64,000 bases of DNA from Hedera helix (lineage: Eukaryota > Streptophyta > Magnoliopsida > Apiales > Araliaceae), in assembly GCA_947179155.2 (NCBI GenBank), contig OX359286.1, positions 8,768,501 through 8,832,500 on the forward strand. The letters are read 5' to 3'. The notes beneath the pieces were generated by a model that did not search any database, had not been told where the DNA came from, and saw only the letters and a list, made by a program, of their open reading frames with translations. Of this stretch, positions 61,279 to 64,000 are shown piece after piece. The position numbers and the translations under genes were made by a program. Positions within the stretch are counted from its first letter, which is position 1. Every line of letters begins with the position of its first letter.

Positions 61279-61599
61279 AGGAGTAATTGCATGCATTCAT
61301 AACATATCTAATACAATTATTAAATTAATGACACGTATAACTTTATTAGTTAGTTAAAAAATAATTTTTTCATAAGGTCTCACTCACATGAAGATGGGTC
61401 CCACTTAAGTATACAACCACCTTCATGTGAAGAGAGTGTTGTTGATAAATCAATTTTCATTGTGAAGATATCAATTCCCTAATTATAACGTGTAAGAATA
61501 AGTAGATAAACAAATTGACAATTCGTATTATTATTTTTCAATTCAGTTTTGCTTAAAATCCATTTTTAAACAATACTTAAACAATACGTACACACATGC

Positions 61600-61649
61600 A
61601 CTCGCGCGCGCGTACACGCACGCACGCACACACACACACACACACACAG

Positions 61650-61705
<56 letters not shown>
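61600..61705. repeat. CG/CA/TA compound microsatellite
   Basis: Cgcgcg, then a (CA)n tract to about 61648, then gagaga and (TA)n to 61705. The 62-63-residue ORFs on both strands here are low-complexity artefacts. Confidence 0.95.
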
Positions 61706-61707
<2 letters not shown>

Positions 61708-62193
61708 TGTTAAAAATTGATATTTCAACAAACTCTCATTTACATAAAGGCGGGGTCAGCTACTATTTATGTGAGTGTATTACTTAAATATCAATTTTCA
61801 TTGTAAATATATCAAATCCCTAATTATAAGGTGTAGTAATAACTAGACAATTAATATGATTATTTTTCAACCGTTATTGGATGTTTATACATTTTTTAAA
61901 TTTATTTTCAATCCAATTTTGCTTAAAATAGAAAACTTAATCATGGGGATAAAACTACATCGTTTTGTTAAATAATTTTAGTTTTGCTTAGTTAAGGCAT
62001 TCTCTTAGAAAATACTTTCTCATATATATCATAATGCTGTCAGTTCCATTGTGAAGATATCAGTTCCTAATTATAAGGTGCAAGAATAAATAGATAAAGA
62101 AATTGGTAATTAGTACTATTAATTTTTAACCGTTAGATGTTTATACATTTTTTAAATTTGTTTTCGGTCCAAGTTTGTTTAGAATCTATTTTT

Positions 62194-62197
<4 letters not shown>

Positions 62198-62238
<41 letters not shown>
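62198..62238. repeat. (TA)n tract
   Basis: A dinucleotide tract in the last recognisable array unit. Confidence 0.95.
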
Positions 62239-62242
<4 letters not shown>

Positions 62243-62400
62243 GCTATCAAATTGGCGGAGATAAAAATTATTCGATGATAAGGAGCGATTGCATTCATAA
62301 TATATCTAAAATAATCATTACATTAATGACACACATAACTTTAGGTAGTTAAGAATATTCTAATTTCATAGCTAATAATTAATGTCAATCAAAGTGTTGT

Positions 62401-63050
62401 AATATGTCCATTAAAAGCTCTGTGCGATATCTCCGTACGTTGCAGGATGAATTGCTCAACATATACATAAGATATTAATTCTCTTAATATTAATAGTAAT
62501 TGTTTATAATTATAGATGAATTTATAGTGAGTCAAGATTATTCGATTATATTATGGTAATTTTTTTAGTTATAACAATTAAATTCGTTTATAATATGATA
62601 AGATGCAAAATATTACATCCATACCAATACATATGATAAACAAACAAACAATAAAATAACAAAAATACACTAATAAACTAAACAAAGGACAATAGAACAA
62701 TATTTCTAAGACAAATTTAATAAGGCACTCAAGGGGTTTCTACACAAATCTCTGTTGTGACACATTAATTTGAGTTTTAACCACGTAACGAGTTAACCCA
62801 AGAGACTTTTTTAAGTGTGCTTTATTAACAAAACCTATCGTCATATGATGAAACTCCTGACCTATATTAAATGGACTAGGTTTGATGATAATATTCTCCA
62901 CATTCTCTACTAACTGTACAATTAGCAATTTACCATTAGGAAAAAAATATGCACATGCAAGATATTATAAAAAAACTCGTTCAAGAACTGCGCACGCAAT
63001 AATATCTTGATAAGTAGAAGAAAAGCAAGCTTTTAATACCGCAGAACAAT
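62401..63050. other. Unassigned sequence after the array
   Basis: Array similarity fades near 62400. On the minus strand 62740-62928 is open for about 62 residues (…QLVENVENIIIKPSPFNIG…) and looks mildly protein-like, with similar wording upstream, but I recognise no family and see no start or splice context. It may be a small fragment of a gene or transposon protein. Confidence 0.3.
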
Positions 63051-63196
63051 GATTCTGACTCATTATAAATGCTACTTGAACAATGTTTGAATAAATATAA
63101 ACAATGTTTTAAAGATATTATGCAATTGTTTAATACGTTAAGCCTTGATTCTGACTCATTATAAATGCTACTAGAACAATATTTGATTAAATATAA
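63051..63196. repeat. Two direct copies of a 50-bp segment
   Basis: Gattctgactcattataaat plus gctact recurs at 63051 and 63147, each followed by gaacaat and an AT-rich tail ending aataaatataaa or attaaatataaa. Confidence 0.85.
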
Positions 63197-63204
63197 ATAT
63201 ACGA

Positions 63205-63335
63205 CAATTAAATATTATATTAATTATTATATTTATTTATATTATTAAAAAATAGAGTATGATAATATTAAAATTCATGTTATATTTTATTTTTTAATGA
63301 TATAAATAAATATAATATTTAATTATTATATACGT
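63205..63335. repeat. AT-rich long palindrome
   Basis: Arms of roughly 50-60 bases (acaattaaatattatat...attattaaaaaata versus tattttttaatgat...atatttaattattat) are inverted around a centre near 63268. This could be a fold-back MITE or a cruciform-forming site. No target duplication was read with confidence. Confidence 0.65.
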
Positions 63336-63589
63336 AGACCTGTACATAATGTAATCGTGACGTGGATGTCAAAGATTTGAGTAGAAAAAATTGTAACGTC
63401 CTAATTTGCATCGAAATACGTTGAATCGATTGAACTGCGTAGGTTTTAACTCTATTACTGAGCATACCTTTGACGATATGCATGGTGCTATTGGTTGAGT
63501 TCGACTTTTCATACCTGAAGACACATAACTCGATGATAGATGGGTACTGAACCTATAGCCCTACCACAAATGATACAATGGCATGAGAC
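63336..63589. other. Unassigned; possible start of another LTR
   Basis: TGTAACGTCCTAATTTGCATCG near 63392 resembles gypsy LTR starts of the TGTAACRYCC type. No end or partner is in the window. The SINE would be inserted in it. Confidence 0.25.
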
Positions 63590-63599
63590 AAGTTGTACG

Positions 63600-63840
63600 A
63601 ACCCGGCTATTGGCGCAGTGGTTTAAGCTTAGTCCTGGGACGAGCCGTAAACCCGGACGTCCTGGGTTCGAGTCCCACTAGCAACAATAGTTATGCCTTA
63701 ACAGGTAACAGGGCCACGGGTCGCACGTTTCAGGGCGAAGCCATGTCTTAGGCAGAGCCTGTGCGCAAAGCCTGGGCCGGGGTGGGGAGACTTAGTCCGA
63801 CTGCGGTTGGGATACTCCACATTATCAAAAAAAAAAAAAA
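63600..63840 (+). mobile_element. tRNA-derived SINE, 241 bp, 10-bp duplication
   Basis: A pol III A box, tggcgcagtgg at 63611-63621, and B box, ggttcgagtcc at 63665-63675, lie 43 bases apart in a tRNA-like head. A GC-rich body without tRNA similarity follows and ends in a poly(A) tail at 63827-63840. It is flanked by aagttgtacg at 63590-63599 and 63841-63850. Such elements are copied by LINE machinery and have no coding capacity. Confidence 0.9.
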
Positions 63841-63850
63841 AAGTTGTACG

Positions 63851-64000
63851 TGGGGTTTGGTCATCAACACGTTTGCATTTAGTTGGATGACCGCATACAC
63901 ACAGGAGCGGATCTAGGATTATAATTCAACTGGAACGGATTTTAACTAATTTTTTTTGTTAAAATTAAATAAAGAAAAATTTGAACTAATCATAATATTA
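63851..64000. other. Right edge, unassigned
   Basis: It continues the sequence interrupted by the SINE. No gene or repeat is seen. Confidence 0.4.

Larger units (their letters stand above)
56644..62400. repeat. Hairpin-bearing tandem array (diverged ~0.45-1.1 kb units)
   Basis: Ordered blocks recur: 'cattcataacatatctaaaa', 'aatttaatgacacatataac', a hairpin made of ctcacatgaaggtgagt and its inverse, 'gataaatcaatttccattgt', 'gaagatatcaattccctaat', 'caaattgacaattagtacta', 'ccgttagtagatgtttatac', then a TA tract and 'aaaattattcgacaactaag'. Two half-unit types alternate. Type A has the strong hairpin and 'ggtctcactcac'. Type B has 'ctacaagatctctctcacat' and a weaker hairpin. TA tracts, one long CT tract, a CA tract, two copies of one MITE and a 270-bp TIR element are inserted. 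No protein-coding sequence is seen. Confidence 0.85.

Noticed and set aside
61543..61787. ORFs with Tyr-Ile or His-Thr runs (also 13681-13971)
   Set aside because: These are translations of TA and CA microsatellites.
56644..62400. CRISPR-like array
   Set aside because: Units are long, diverged and directly adjacent, without short identical repeats and unique spacers, and the context is a plant nuclear genome.
63600..63690. A functional tRNA gene
   Set aside because: A and B boxes are good, but the ends do not form a tRNA acceptor stem. A 150-base non-tRNA body, poly(A) tail and flanking 10-bp duplication identify a SINE.

Overview
The window is repeat-dense, AT-rich nuclear DNA from a flowering plant, probably a dicot. 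The evidence is nested LTR retrotransposons of lineages known from angiosperms (Tekay-like chromovirus, Athila-like Ty3/gypsy, Ty1/copia of more than one kind), a CACTA-like element, MITEs, a tRNA-derived SINE and many AT/TA microsatellites. I see no intact host protein gene, rRNA or tRNA gene. The only possible host coding sequence is a partial spliced remnant at the left edge (about 3-473). Lineage names are my assignments from domains and LTR ends; no database was searched.

Layout, left to right. 1-480: possible 3' end of a gene. About 593-1432: non-autonomous CACTA-like element. 1433-8780: decayed 3' part of a copia element (coding remnant with Pro-rich and coiled-coil parts, polypurine tract, 3' LTR), interrupted by two solo LTRs with 5-bp target duplications (1608-3805, ggaat; 6580-7841, caagg). 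9191-12979: a 3.3-kb gypsy LTR (family 'TGTGAGGATCC') with primer-binding site and truncated leader. 12989-13296: MITE with 9-bp duplication. 13314-13760: weak TRIM-like remnant. 14004-25128: Tekay-like chromovirus on the minus strand, arranged LTR-internal-LTR-partial internal, with one 1523-codon gag-pol frame broken only by in-frame stops. 25713-27155: copia LTR plus internal edge, minus strand. 27156-28370: LTR-like fragment. 28378-37636: copia integrase and RT/RNase H remnants with two copies of a 1.9-kb tail+LTR segment, the second holding a 3055-bp solo LTR. 37637-41860: copia LTR fragment holding a 3225-bp solo LTR of the TGTGAGGATCC family (minus strand).

42481-62400 is a tandem array of diverged AT-rich units containing hairpins and TA/CT/CA tracts. 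A 13.8-kb Athila-like element (42871-56638, duplication ataac) is inserted in it and is itself invaded by a 4-kb member of the TGTGAGGATCC family (45933-49905). 62401-64000 is mostly unassigned sequence with a palindrome and a tRNA-derived SINE (63600-63840).

The parts relate as a history of insertion inside insertion, not as pathways. The most interesting signals are GC-rich palindromes (core GCGCAATGCGC) shared by LTRs of two gypsy lineages; a conserved intron-like donor/acceptor pair inside the TGTGAGGATCC LTRs; transition-type decay of the Tekay coding frame although its LTRs are nearly identical; and the hairpin-bearing array, two units of which carry the same MITE with the same 8-bp duplication.
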